DNA of 8,383 nt, taken from contig JAJYJR010000242.1 in assembly GCA_021789355.1 (NCBI GenBank), forward strand, positions 1 through 8,383. Reading direction: 5' to 3'. A program made the translations under genes and the position numbers. Positions 1-7,209 of this stretch are shown piece after piece. This stretch comes from Chloroflexota bacterium (lineage in GTDB: Bacteria; Chloroflexota; Limnocylindria; Limnocylindrales; CSP1-4). Positions within the stretch are counted from its first letter, which is position 1; each line of letters opens with the position of its first letter. The notes beneath the pieces were generated by a model that was not told where the DNA came from, made no database searches, and saw only the letters and a program-made list of their open reading frames with translations.

Positions 1-98
1 AACGCCGGCGCGACGCCGTTCACCTGGGTCAAGACCGCCGACGAGATCCTCGCCAGGGCGGTCCGCAAGACCCAAGCTGATTCCGGCGCGCGACACTA
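1..98 (+). mobile_element. Right end of an IS630-family insertion sequence (partial)
   Basis: The window opens inside an insertion sequence whose transposase C-terminus is recognisable. The element probably ends at base 96, followed by the target dinucleotide TA at 97-98. Those bases lie in CTAG (96-99), the preferred IS630 target, where only TA is duplicated (established for IS630). If so, the outer end read inward begins GTGTCGCGCGCCGGAAT (reverse complement of 80-96), and the unseen left end should start with a similar sequence. The element sits inside the helicase gene that reads toward it from the other strand. The boundary is inferred from the TA rule and from where helicase similarity stops; only one end is visible. 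Confidence 0.7.
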
Positions 99-99
99 G
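1..99 (+). CDS. IS630-family transposase, C-terminal 32 residues (5' end outside window)
   Basis: Frame 1 is open from the first base to a TAG at 97-99. It reads through the motif TPFTWVKTADEIL (residues 5-17 of the fragment) and ends with a basic tail. The pattern PF.W.KTADEIL followed by a short arginine/lysine-rich end is the usual C-terminus of IS630-family (Tc1/mariner-like DDE) transposases. The catalytic residues lie upstream, outside the window, so activity cannot be judged. The stop codon overlaps the predicted target TA: the element seems to carry no stop of its own on this side and borrows TA from the insertion site. The gene converges with the interrupted helicase. The family call is fairly secure despite the short length because the motif is distinctive. 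Confidence 0.82.
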   Translation, partial: NAGATPFTWVKTADEILARAVRKTQADSGARH

Positions 100-2130
100 A
101 TCGAGGCGCTGCTCGAGCAGCATGGGCGCCGCCCAGTACCAGTCCTCGTCGACCGGGCCGTCCTTCGGCGCGTGACGAACCAGCGGGCCGAGCGCCCTGG
201 CGATCCGCTCGGTGGCCTTGGCGAGGATCGCGTCACCGGACGCGACGCCGCGGCCCTTCTCGCCGGCGGCGAGCTCGAGCGGGTCGGTCAGGCGGGCCAG
301 GGCGGGACTCGGCAGCACGAGCGCGAGGACGCTCATCGCGCCGGGCGTGCCGTCCTTGGTGCGGAACTGCAGCAGCGAGCGCAGCCGCCGGCGCGCCTCC
401 GGTGTGTTGGCGGCGGCCGGGTCCCTCGCCTGCATCATCCTGCGCTCGGCCTCATACGAGAGAGTCGACGCGACCGCCTGGGGAACCACGGTCCAGGCGG
501 AGAAGACGAGCCGTTTCGTGAAGGACGCCAGTTCCCTGCTCGCAAACGGACCCCTTGGTCGGTAGTACGGCAGCGAAGAAGGAATCCAGAGCAGGCGCCA
601 CGCCTCGCTCTCCAGCACGTCCGCGGCAAGCGCGCGCAGGCGCGCGTTGCCCGGGTCGAGCCGCCGGTACGAGCGGATCGCGGCCGGATCGAGCAGTCCG
701 GCGCCCTCGGCGAGGGCGCCGGCGGCGTCCGGCGACAGGCTCTGGGCAGACGACGCCGTCCGCAGGCGGCGCTTGACGTCGTAGCCATCCATGAACGAGA
801 GCGGGTAGGGCGCCGACTTCCAGTACTCGACCGCGTCGCCGGCCCCCAGCGAACGGCTCACCCGATCGAACGCGACAAACGCGCGCAGGTCGTCGGGCTC
901 GACGCGCGCGAGCGGTACCTCGGGCTCGACGAGCATCCCCGAGCGGTGCGTGGTCGCGGCCAGTCGTTCGGTCCGCGTCATCACGCGCCGCAAGCGCCGC
1001 TCCACTGCTTTCCGCCGTCGTCGCACGGCCCCGGGCCCGAGCACCGGCAGGTCGAGCACGGCCTCGTGGTAGGCACGCAGCTCGGCGCGCAGCCGCGCCG
1101 CGTCGTCCCCCAGGAGGAACTCGCTCGTGCGGACGAAGTCGGCGTAGTGGTCGTCGTCGCCCGCCTCGGCCGCGAGCGTGTACATCTTGTACGGCGTGGC
1201 CGAGAGCAGCAGCGTGCGCGCGTGGCCGTCGTCGTTCTCGTAGTTGAAGAGCCGATGGGCGAGGGCCGTGGCGCCGTCGGGTCCGGCAGGCACGTCGAGG
1301 AGCCGGCGGAACCGCTGGAACTCGTCGAGGATGATGAGGTCGGGCTCGATGGCATCGATCGAGCTCTGGGCGAGGAGCGCCCGCAGCTCCCCCACGATCT
1401 GCTGGCGACCGGCCGCGAGCTCGCGCCGGTCGTGTCGCCGCAGCCGCTCCGCGAGCGCCTCGAAGCGGTCGCGCAACGGCTCCTGCCCATCAGCCGCGCC
1501 CGCGATCGCCAGCGTCTTGAAGCGCTCCGCGATCGCCTCGTCGATCTGCCCGGCCTTGCGCCCGACGCGCCGCCAGGTGTACTGGCGGACGTACGGCTCG
1601 AAGGTGGCCTCCCCTGCGCCGCCGCGCAGTGCGCGGAACACGCCCGGGTGGCGCATCCCGCGGGCGCCCCACGCGTGCACGAGGAGCCAGTACACGAGGG
1701 CGCGCTCGTCGCGCCGCCCGGACTGGTCGCCCATCTCGAAGCTCGTGCCCGGCGTGAACGAGACGAAGTTGACCGGGGCGGTGCGCAGCGTGTGCAGCTG
1801 TGTCGCGAGGAGGGTCACGCGCGTGGCGTGGTTGAGCCCGGACTGGGCGGTGACGTTGAGCCGGTTGAGGTTCTGGTTCGCGATGTCGGCGTTCGAGCAG
1901 ATGTAGACGATGTCGACGCGCCCCACCCCGTCGGCGCGCAGGCGGTCGATCGCCTTCGCGACGACGCCGCGGGCCACGAGCGTCTTGCCGAGCCCCACCT
2001 CGTCGGCAACGAGGAACCGATGCACCGCGTCGGTATCCACATACAGGCGGCGGAACACGTACTCGACGGTCTTGCGCTGGAACTCCTTGAGCCCGGCGAG
2101 GATGGGGGGCGCAATCGGTTCAGGCGCCAC
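1..2130 (-). CDS. SNF2-type DEAD/DEAH helicase, 3' part lost to IS630 insertion
   Basis: The frame is open from GTG at 2130 down to the window edge (710 codons). GTG is chosen because GAGG lies 6 bases upstream and the gene then overlaps the preceding PLD gene by 11 bases (2130-2120). Residues 42-50 are ADEVGLGKT (Walker A, Q/SNF2 style). Residues 268-274 are LDEFQRF (Walker B, DEFQ variant). Residues 308-316 are LLSATPYKM (motif III). Residues 540-550 (RLVFSAWTVVP) resemble the start of the second RecA domain (motif IV area). DEDWYWAAPMLL follows at 661-672. Similarity should stop near residue 677, where the IS630 end begins; codons 678-710 are antisense IS sequence. Motifs V and VI, expected further on, are missing. 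The intact protein would be an ATP-driven DNA or RNA translocase or remodeller, probably the motor of the module formed with the PLD and DUF6361 proteins. As it stands the product is likely inactive. Confidence 0.92.
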   Translation of the reverse strand, partial: MAPEPIAPPILAGLKEFQRKTVEYVFRRLYVDTDAVHRFLVADEVGLGKTLVARGVVAKAIDRLRADGVGRVDIVYICSNADIANQNLNRLNVTAQSGLNHATRVTLLATQLHTLRTAPVNFVSFTPGTSFEMGDQSGRRDERALVYWLLVHAWGARGMRHPGVFRALRGGAGEATFEPYVRQYTWRRVGRKAGQIDEAIAERFKTLAIAGAADGQEPLRDRFEALAERLRRHDRRELAAGRQQIVGELRALLAQSSIDAIEPDLIILDEFQRFRRLLDVPAGPDGATALAHRLFNYENDDGHARTLLLSATPYKMYTLAAEAGDDDHYADFVRTSEFLLGDDAARLRAELRAYHEAVLDLPVLGPGAVRRRRKAVERRLRRVMTRTERLAATTHRSGMLVEPEVPLARVEPDDLRAFVAFDRVSRSLGAGDAVEYWKSAPYPLSFMDGYDVKRRLRTASSAQSLSPDAAGALAEGAGLLDPAAIRSYRRLDPGNARLRALAADVLESEAWRLLWIPSSLPYYRPRGPFASRELASFTKRLVFSAWTVVPQAVASTLSYEAERRMMQARDPAAANTPEARRRLRSLLQFRTKDGTPGAMSVLALVLPSPALARLTDPLELAAGEKGRGVASGDAILAKATERIARALGPLVRHAPKDGPVDEDWYWAAPMLLEQRLDLVSRAGISLGLADRPGEDLVGGLDPGERRRAGV

Positions 2131-4000
2131 GGCGAGCCTCGGCCGCCCGGACCGTCTCCACCGCTCCCCACAGCTCGCGCCACCCGTCCGGCAGGAGCGC
2201 TCTGCCCTCGGCGCTGCGCTCCAGCTCCGCCACCACGCGCGCGATGTCGTCGAGGCGGGCGCGCTCCTCCGCGCGTGCGAGCGACCGGAGGAGTGGCTCG
2301 AGGACGGCGTTCGGGCCGAGCGTCCCTTCAGAGCGAGCTGCCCCGCCCCAGCTCCCGTCGGCCAGGGCCTCTGCCAGGTCATCGAACGCCGCATCGGACC
2401 GGCCGAGCAGGAGGAGGACGAGCCTGATCAAGTCGGCGGGCGAACGGAGCTCGGCCGCCAGAATCCGGTCGAGCCGATCGGCGGGGTCGCCCTGCAGCTC
2501 GGCGCGAACGAGGAACGAGCATGCCGCGGCGGGGTCCGCGACAGGCGCTACGTCGACGACGAAGAACGCCGTCAGGGCCGCGAACGAGAGGTCCCACTCG
2601 GCGGCCAGGCGCTCGCTGTCGCGCCGCGGCTCGATTGCAAGCCCGGAGCCCAGGGACACCGGGCGGATCGCCAGCGCAGGCGGCCCGTCGTGGCTCACGG
2701 CCCAGTCGTCGATCGCCCGCAGGGACCCCGCGCCGAACAGCCGCACGCGGAAGAGGTCGTCCGGGAGCCGCTCGACGTCGGCCGTGAACCGGAGCGAGCC
2801 GATCGCCCGCGCCAGGGTGTCCATCTCGCGCTCCGCCACCTCGGCCGCGCTCTCTGGTACCGGCTCCGGGGCAGGGACATGATCGGTGAGGAGGTCCCCG
2901 AACCCCAGGGCTCCCTGGCCGGTCGACGTGGTGAGGGACTTCACGCCGTGTGTCGTGTTGCGGCCGCGGAGCTCGACGAGGAACTCGACGTTCGCGTCGA
3001 ACGCCGCGCGGGTGGCGTTGGCGGAGCCGGTCCAGATCCGCGACCACCACGGCTGGTCGACCACGAAGAGCTTCGCGTGGAGGCCGCGCAGCGCAGCGGA
3101 ATCGGCATCCGGCGCGTCGTCTGTTGCCGAGCTGACCGCCTCGGCCTGCTCGGCATCGGCATCGAGGACGCAGGTCCGGGTCGCCTGCGCGAGGGCGGCC
3201 TGGCCAAGTGCGTCGAGCGTTTCCGGCCGACTGACGACGACGTGCCCGCGCGGCGCCGGGAGGAAGTCGGCGAGGAAGTCGGCGCCGATGAACGGCGAGA
3301 CGACGAGCCGGCCCCACCCGTCGGCAGGGAACGGCCAGGCGCGCCGCCCGTCGTGCCCGATCGGGCACATCCGGACGAATCCGAGCCCGTCGGGCAGCGG
3401 GCCCCAGGCGACCGAGGCGAGCCCCGCCGCGAGGTCCGAGATCGCCTGCCGCCGCTCGTCCGTGACCGGCGCGACGGCGAGTCCGGGCAGCGCCGCGACG
3501 AACTCGGCCAGCGGCCGCGAGCGCTCGTCGGGTGCGGTGGTCGCGGTTCCGTCGAGGCGCAGGATCGTGTCCCAGGAGCGATCGAAGGTGAGGTTGCGCG
3601 AGAGGCACAGGAAGCGATAGCGGTCCGCCGCGCCCCCGACGAACCGCATCACCCAGATCTTCGGGTGGAAGATGCCGCCCGGGCGGGGTGCGCGCACCGG
3701 CACGACGGCGGATTCGAGGTAGGCGAGCGCGGGCCGGAAGGGCGGCACGCGGATCTCGCCGGCCTGAGCGAACACCGTGATGCGCTGCGCGTGCCGACGC
3801 ACCGCCTCGACGACCGCCACCGGGTTTGCCAGCGGACGCCCGTCGTCGGCCTCGACGTCGAACATGGCGAAGGCAACCGGCGCGAGCAGGAGGGCGTTGA
3901 GATCGAGCGTGAACGTGGTGCCGACGGCGCAGTCGAACGTGTAGCCCGGCGGTGGCCGCAGGGCGTCGGTCAGTGGCTGGCGGCGTTCCGGCTCAAGCAT
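2120..4000 (-). CDS. Phospholipase D-like (HKD) family protein, putative nuclease
   Basis: The protein has 626 residues. ATG at 4000 is chosen because GAGGA lies 7 bases upstream and the first residues (MLEPERRQPL) are followed by well-conserved sequence; the longer upstream frame is a shadow of the preceding gene. Two half PLD motifs are visible. The first is FHPKIWVM (H112, K114) with SRN at 134-136. The second is LHAKLFVV (H308, K310) with TGSANATRAAF at 324-334 (N328). This H-x-K...N pair is the layout of a bilobal PLD-fold phosphodiesterase. Residues 340-626 look alpha-helical and have no motif I recognise. No signal peptide or membrane segment is seen, so a cytoplasmic protein is likely. 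PLD-fold proteins beside helicases are commonly nucleases in restriction and defence systems (family knowledge). Overlaps of 8 bases upstream and 11 downstream place it third in the operon. A lipid substrate is unlikely in this context but cannot be excluded. Confidence 0.9.
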   Translation of the reverse strand: MLEPERRQPLTDALRPPPGYTFDCAVGTTFTLDLNALLLAPVAFAMFDVEADDGRPLANPVAVVEAVRRHAQRITVFAQAGEIRVPPFRPALAYLESAVVPVRAPRPGGIFHPKIWVMRFVGGAADRYRFLCLSRNLTFDRSWDTILRLDGTATTAPDERSRPLAEFVAALPGLAVAPVTDERRQAISDLAAGLASVAWGPLPDGLGFVRMCPIGHDGRRAWPFPADGWGRLVVSPFIGADFLADFLPAPRGHVVVSRPETLDALGQAALAQATRTCVLDADAEQAEAVSSATDDAPDADSAALRGLHAKLFVVDQPWWSRIWTGSANATRAAFDANVEFLVELRGRNTTHGVKSLTTSTGQGALGFGDLLTDHVPAPEPVPESAAEVAEREMDTLARAIGSLRFTADVERLPDDLFRVRLFGAGSLRAIDDWAVSHDGPPALAIRPVSLGSGLAIEPRRDSERLAAEWDLSFAALTAFFVVDVAPVADPAAACSFLVRAELQGDPADRLDRILAAELRSPADLIRLVLLLLGRSDAAFDDLAEALADGSWGGAARSEGTLGPNAVLEPLLRSLARAEERARLDDIARVVAELERSAEGRALLPDGWRELWGAVETVRAAEARRGA

Positions 4001-5222
4001 CGGGTCGTCCTCGGAGACCGTCCGCGATGTCGACGGCCAGGGTGCGGCCCTCGGCCCACCGATACGTGAGCTCGTAGACCCCGCTCGCACCGTTCCAGCG
4101 CTCGAGCGCGCGGCGGTTCTGCAGGCGCGCGAGCGAGCGCTTGAGTCGCCGTTCCCGATCCGCGACGAGCGTGCGGACCGCCGGATCGTCCGGGACAGAG
4201 CGGGGCCCCTCGAGCACAGCCGCCATCCACGCGTCGGCGAAGCGCCGGGTGTGTTCGACCCGGCCGGAGGCCAGCGTCTCGACCGTCGCCCAGAGATCGC
4301 CGCGGTCCCAGCTGCGGAGGAGCGGAAGCTCGGGCTCCAGGCGATCCGCCACCCACTGGGCATAGCGGGCGCGGTACTCGTCCTCGAGCGACCCGTCGCG
4401 CAGTCCGGCCCGGCATGCCGCCTCGGCGAGGGCGATGTTGTAGACGAGCACCGCGCCGTACATGAGGAGGGAGAAGCGACGGGCGAGCTCGACCTCGTGG
4501 CGCAGTGGCGCGGGGGCGTCGGCGAGGCCGGGGTGCTGCCACGGAGCCTCCACCCGGTCGAGTCGAGCCCGGTGCATGAGTGTCCACGCGAGCAGCGACT
4601 GCGGGGTACTCGTGATCATCCGCTCGCGCAGGAACGCCGCGTCGTCAGCTCGCAGGTGGAAGTCGGTGCGCTGGAAGAGGTCCTCTGGCGCCCCAGGAAG
4701 CGCGGGGTGCCAGTTTTGGTGCCCGAGATCGACGAGCTCGCGCTCATCGCCCTCCGCTCGCGAGGGGCCGGCGGCGTAGAAGCCGTCGAGCGACGCATGG
4801 TAGCGGGCGATCGACCCGGGCACGAGGCGGATTCCGTGACGCTGCAGGCCGGCCCAGTAGAGGACGGCCGGGGGTCGCAGCAGCTTCTCCCGCGCGTCGA
4901 TGCCGATCACGCCCTCGGACTCGTCCCCGGCGACCAGGGCGCGGACGAGATCGGCCTGCAACTGGCGGGCTCGCGTGTCCGCTCGGCCGGACGGCGTCCG
5001 CTCCGACTCGAGTCGTCGGTAGATCCAGGGCACGAAGAGCCAGTAGCGGGCCCGCGAGTGCAGGGTCGAGGTGCCCGGGAAGAAGCAGTCGGCGAACGCA
5101 TCGCGCACCACTCCGAGGCCGAGTTCGTCGACGGTGCCCTTCTCGCGAAAGAGTTCCATGACACCGAGCATCGTGCGACGCTCGCGCTCGGAGTAGTCCA
5201 GCCACGCGAACGTGCTCGTCAT
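3993..5222 (-). CDS. DUF6361 family protein
   Basis: The protein has 409 residues. ATG at 5222 forms an ATGA overlap with the stop of the HD gene, so translational coupling is likely and the weak ribosome site matters little. The N-terminus is the family signature: FAWLDYSERERRTML (5-19), then DELGLGVVRDAFAD (32-45), FFPGTSTLHSRARY (47-60) and WLFVPWIYRRLE (61-72). I recognise this as DUF6361 from memory of the family; its biochemical role is not known to me. The conserved block has several invariant-looking D, R and W/Y residues, but I see no classic nuclease, methylase or nucleotide-binding motif. No transmembrane helix or signal peptide is evident. Members often lie next to PLD-like and helicase genes, as here, so it probably works with them, possibly as a target-recognition or assembly subunit (inference). 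The stop at 3993 overlaps the PLD start by 8 bases (ATGCTTGA). Confidence 0.88.
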   Translation of the reverse strand: MTSTFAWLDYSERERRTMLGVMELFREKGTVDELGLGVVRDAFADCFFPGTSTLHSRARYWLFVPWIYRRLESERTPSGRADTRARQLQADLVRALVAGDESEGVIGIDAREKLLRPPAVLYWAGLQRHGIRLVPGSIARYHASLDGFYAAGPSRAEGDERELVDLGHQNWHPALPGAPEDLFQRTDFHLRADDAAFLRERMITSTPQSLLAWTLMHRARLDRVEAPWQHPGLADAPAPLRHEVELARRFSLLMYGAVLVYNIALAEAACRAGLRDGSLEDEYRARYAQWVADRLEPELPLLRSWDRGDLWATVETLASGRVEHTRRFADAWMAAVLEGPRSVPDDPAVRTLVADRERRLKRSLARLQNRRALERWNGASGVYELTYRWAEGRTLAVDIADGLRGRPDA

Positions 5223-5896
5223 CGTGAGCTGACGCTCGGGGTAGTGGTGCGGGACGTCACAGCCGACCGGGAGGCCGCACCAGCCTCGATTCCGCGGTCC
5301 ATCTCGGCTTCGACGAGACTCTCAAGGAGCGTCACCGCCTCATCGAGCTCGTCGACGAGTGCTGCCGGGGCCGCGGCGTTGGCACGCAGCGCGAACACCG
5401 ACTCGCGGTAGTACCAGAGCGTGCCGTCTCGTCTCCCCTTGAACCGGCCCCACAACACCGGACCCTGATCCCGGTAGTCCCGCACGACCGAGCGTGCGTT
5501 GTGGAGCTTGTCGGCCGCGAAGACCAGCGCGGTCGAGGCGTCCACGCTCGCGAGATGCGCGAGGTGGGCCGCCTTCCGTACCCGCCAATCTGCCTTCTCT
5601 GAGGGGTCCTCGACCGTGGAGTCGGAGCAGGCGAGGACGATGTCCGCCACCCGGTCGCCGAACTCGGCGTGGATGCGCTCGAGGGTGGCCAGGCCACCCT
5701 GGTCCTCGACCGTGTCGTGCAGGAGCCCTGCGATCGCCTCGTCCTCGTCGCCGCCGGCCTCGAGCACGAGCGAGGCGACGCCCAACGGATGCGACAGGTA
5801 GGGCACGCCGGTCCCCTTGCGCACCTGTCCGTCGTGGAGGCGTGCGGCCAGCGCGACCGCGGCGAGGAGGCGCGCGTCCAACCGGACGTCCGTCAT
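5219..5896 (-). CDS. HD-domain phosphohydrolase, small alarmone hydrolase (MESH1/SpoT-HD-like)
   Basis: The protein has 225 residues. ATG at 5896 has GGAG 7 bases upstream; the earlier in-frame ATG at 5986 would add only arginine-rich noise. The sequence follows the hydrolase domain of RelA/SpoT proteins: H21 and R26 in the HDGQVRKGTGVPYLSHP block, H36, the HD pair H60-D61, the ED pair E64-D65 in LLHDTVEDQGG, and ADKLHNARSVV with D129 and N133. H36, H60, D61 and D129 match the metal ligands of the family. No synthetase or regulatory domain follows, so this is a stand-alone hydrolase. Known relatives remove pyrophosphate from (p)ppGpp or act on related nucleotides; the substrate here is not shown. 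The last 25 residues are serine/threonine-rich and look unstructured. It is the first gene of the operon and overlaps DUF6361 by 4 bases. No partner alarmone synthetase is visible in the window. Confidence 0.92.
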   Translation of the reverse strand: MTDVRLDARLLAAVALAARLHDGQVRKGTGVPYLSHPLGVASLVLEAGGDEDEAIAGLLHDTVEDQGGLATLERIHAEFGDRVADIVLACSDSTVEDPSEKADWRVRKAAHLAHLASVDASTALVFAADKLHNARSVVRDYRDQGPVLWGRFKGRRDGTLWYYRESVFALRANAAAPAALVDELDEAVTLLESLVEAEMDRGIEAGAASRSAVTSRTTTPSVSSR

Positions 5897-6135
5897 CCGT
5901 GCGCTCCGGCGTGGTCGGCGGCGATGGGACGCGTGCGGCCCCTGCGCCTCTCGCTCATGTGTCCCCTCTGGTCCTGTCCCTCGCAAACTATGGTCCAGGA
6001 CGCACCGAGGATCAAGCCGCGCTGTGCCAGCTTGCGTGGCGCATCAAGGCGATTTGGAGTTCTGCGGTGCCCACCGGCAACGTCGGCTGCACCACGGCTT
6101 GTCGCGCCAGCCTCAAACGGCCCACACTCGCGCAC
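5897..6135. other. Divergent intergenic region
   Basis: This gap of 239 bases separates the minus-strand defence-like operon from the plus-strand ADP-ribosylglycohydrolase. It is somewhat less GC-rich than the genes. It contains the candidate operon promoter described separately. I could not find a convincing plus-strand promoter or a Shine-Dalgarno sequence in front of 6136. No RNA gene or credible small ORF is visible. A shared regulator binding here could control both directions, but I see no clear operator. Confidence 0.5.
5987..6015 (-). promoter_or_regulatory. Candidate sigma-70 promoter of the HD-DUF6361-PLD-helicase operon
   Basis: Read on the minus strand, TTGATC (6015-6010) is followed after 17 bases by CATAGT (5992-5987). 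Each matches its consensus hexamer at 4 of 6 positions and the spacing is ideal. Transcription would start near 5980, giving a leader of about 84 bases before the HD start at 5896. This is prediction from sequence only; chance matches are possible, though AT-containing hexamers are scarce in DNA this GC-rich. Confidence 0.4.
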
Positions 6136-7209
6136 ATGGAGCTGCCGCTGCGCCTGGCAGGCGCGGTCTGGGGGCATCTCGTCGGCGACGCCGTCGGGGT
6201 GCCCTACGAGTTCCTGCCCCCATCCTCGATCGGCGAGGTGCGCTTCGGCGCCCACGGCACCCACGGCCAGCCGCCGGGCACCTGGAGCGACGACGGCGCG
6301 TTCACCCTCGCGCTGCTCGACTCGCTGCTCACGACTGGCTTCGATCCGGCGGACCAGGGGCGGCGCTTCCTTGCCTGGCAGGAGCGGGGTGCGTACACCC
6401 CCGACGGGGACGGGCCCTTCGACATCGGCAACGCGACGAGCGAGGCGCTGCGCCGCCTGCAGCGTGGGGTAGCCGCGGAGCAGGCCGGTCCTGCGGGCGG
6501 GCGGGACAATGGGAACGGCTCGCTCATGCGGATCCTGCCGATCGCCCTGGTCGGCCACACCCTGCCCGAGGCCGAGCTCGTCGCGCAGGCCCATCGCGCC
6601 TCGGCGGTGACGCATGGGCATCCCGTGGCCCAGGCGGCCTGCGGGCTGTACGTGTTGCTCGCCCGCGAGCAGGTCCTCGCCGACGAGACCGGGATCGAGC
6701 GGGTCGAGGCGCTCGACCGGGCCCGAACGACGCTGCAGGTCGTGCATGACGGCTCATCCGCGTATGCCGCCCACCGCCGGGCCCTGGACACCATCACGGC
6801 GTACGCGGGGCGCACGGGTTCGGGCTACGTGGTGGATGCCTTCTGGTCGGCCTGGGACGCCTTTGCCGGCTCCGCCTCCTCCTACCGCGAGACGATCGAG
6901 CGCGCGGTCCGCACCGGGCACGACACCGACACCACGGCGGCCATCGCGGGCGGCCTCGCGGGGGCCTGGTTCGGGCTCGACGGGATCCCGCCCGCCTGGC
7001 TCGGCGGGATGCGGGGTCAGTCGATCGTCGGGTGGGTGGCCGCGCGGTGGCGCGTGGGCGATGTGCTGATCGGCCGATCACCTTGCCGCCGGCTGCAATG
7101 GCGCTTACCGGCGGCTCCTCCCCCGCGTGCGCGGTGCCTCGGCACTGGCCAGAGCGAGCCGTCCGGAGCAGGCACCACCTTCCGGCTGTCGTCGTTCGCG
7201 ATCGGCTGA
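6136..7209 (+). CDS. ADP-ribosylglycohydrolase family protein
   Basis: The protein has 357 residues. It belongs to the DraG/ARH family, which removes ADP-ribose from proteins, nucleic acids or small molecules using two metal ions. The start at 6136 is set by the family N-terminus (RLAGAVWGHLVGDAVGVPYEF, residues 6-26); no clear ribosome site precedes it and a longer upstream frame is not family-like. Metal-binding motifs are complete: WSDDGAF (50-56, with S51, D52, D53) and GHDTDTTAAIAGGLAGA (261-277, with D263 and D265). GNGSLMR (126-132) is also typical. SDDG instead of TDDT marks a bacterial subgroup. Homology seems to end near WLGGMRGQSIVGWVAARW (288-305). The last 40-odd residues, after a palindrome at 7067-7080, are proline/arginine-rich and unlike the family, so the natural 3' end may be lost or replaced. 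It is divergent from the HD gene and may reverse an ADP-ribosylation that is not encoded in view. Confidence 0.9.
   Translation: MELPLRLAGAVWGHLVGDAVGVPYEFLPPSSIGEVRFGAHGTHGQPPGTWSDDGAFTLALLDSLLTTGFDPADQGRRFLAWQERGAYTPDGDGPFDIGNATSEALRRLQRGVAAEQAGPAGGRDNGNGSLMRILPIALVGHTLPEAELVAQAHRASAVTHGHPVAQAACGLYVLLAREQVLADETGIERVEALDRARTTLQVVHDGSSAYAAHRRALDTITAYAGRTGSGYVVDAFWSAWDAFAGSASSYRETIERAVRTGHDTDTTAAIAGGLAGAWFGLDGIPPAWLGGMRGQSIVGWVAARWRVGDVLIGRSPCRRLQWRLPAAPPPRARCLGTGQSEPSGAGTTFRLSSFAIG
7067..7080. repeat. Perfect 14-bp palindrome, copy 1 of a pair
   Basis: TGATCGGCCGATCA is a perfect palindrome within the ADP-ribosylglycohydrolase frame, at the point where family similarity fades. A near copy, GATCGGCTGATC, recurs at 7200-7211 across the stop codon. 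The pair brackets the anomalous 3' tail. The sites could be ends of a small inserted or rearranged segment, or chance in GC-rich DNA with frequent GATC and CGATCG. Confidence 0.3.

Noticed and set aside
172..4069. Very long plus-strand open frames (172-2427 and 1910-4069)
   Set aside because: They lie exactly antisense to the helicase and PLD genes, are rich in R, G, P and A, and show no family motif. High G/C third positions on the minus strand keep the opposite frames open.
4251..5411. Plus-strand frame of 386 codons
   Set aside because: It is antisense to DUF6361 and the HD gene and has no recognisable domain; the minus-strand genes have clear family signatures.
5494..6135. Upstream extension of the ADP-ribosylglycohydrolase frame by 214 codons
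   Set aside because: It is arginine/proline noise antisense to the HD gene; the family N-terminus begins at 6136.
7080..7200. Possible minus-strand relic of a DUF2188-like protein (RKVVPAPDGSLWPV)
   Set aside because: Only about 14 residues look similar, and continuing needs a frame change; too weak to call.
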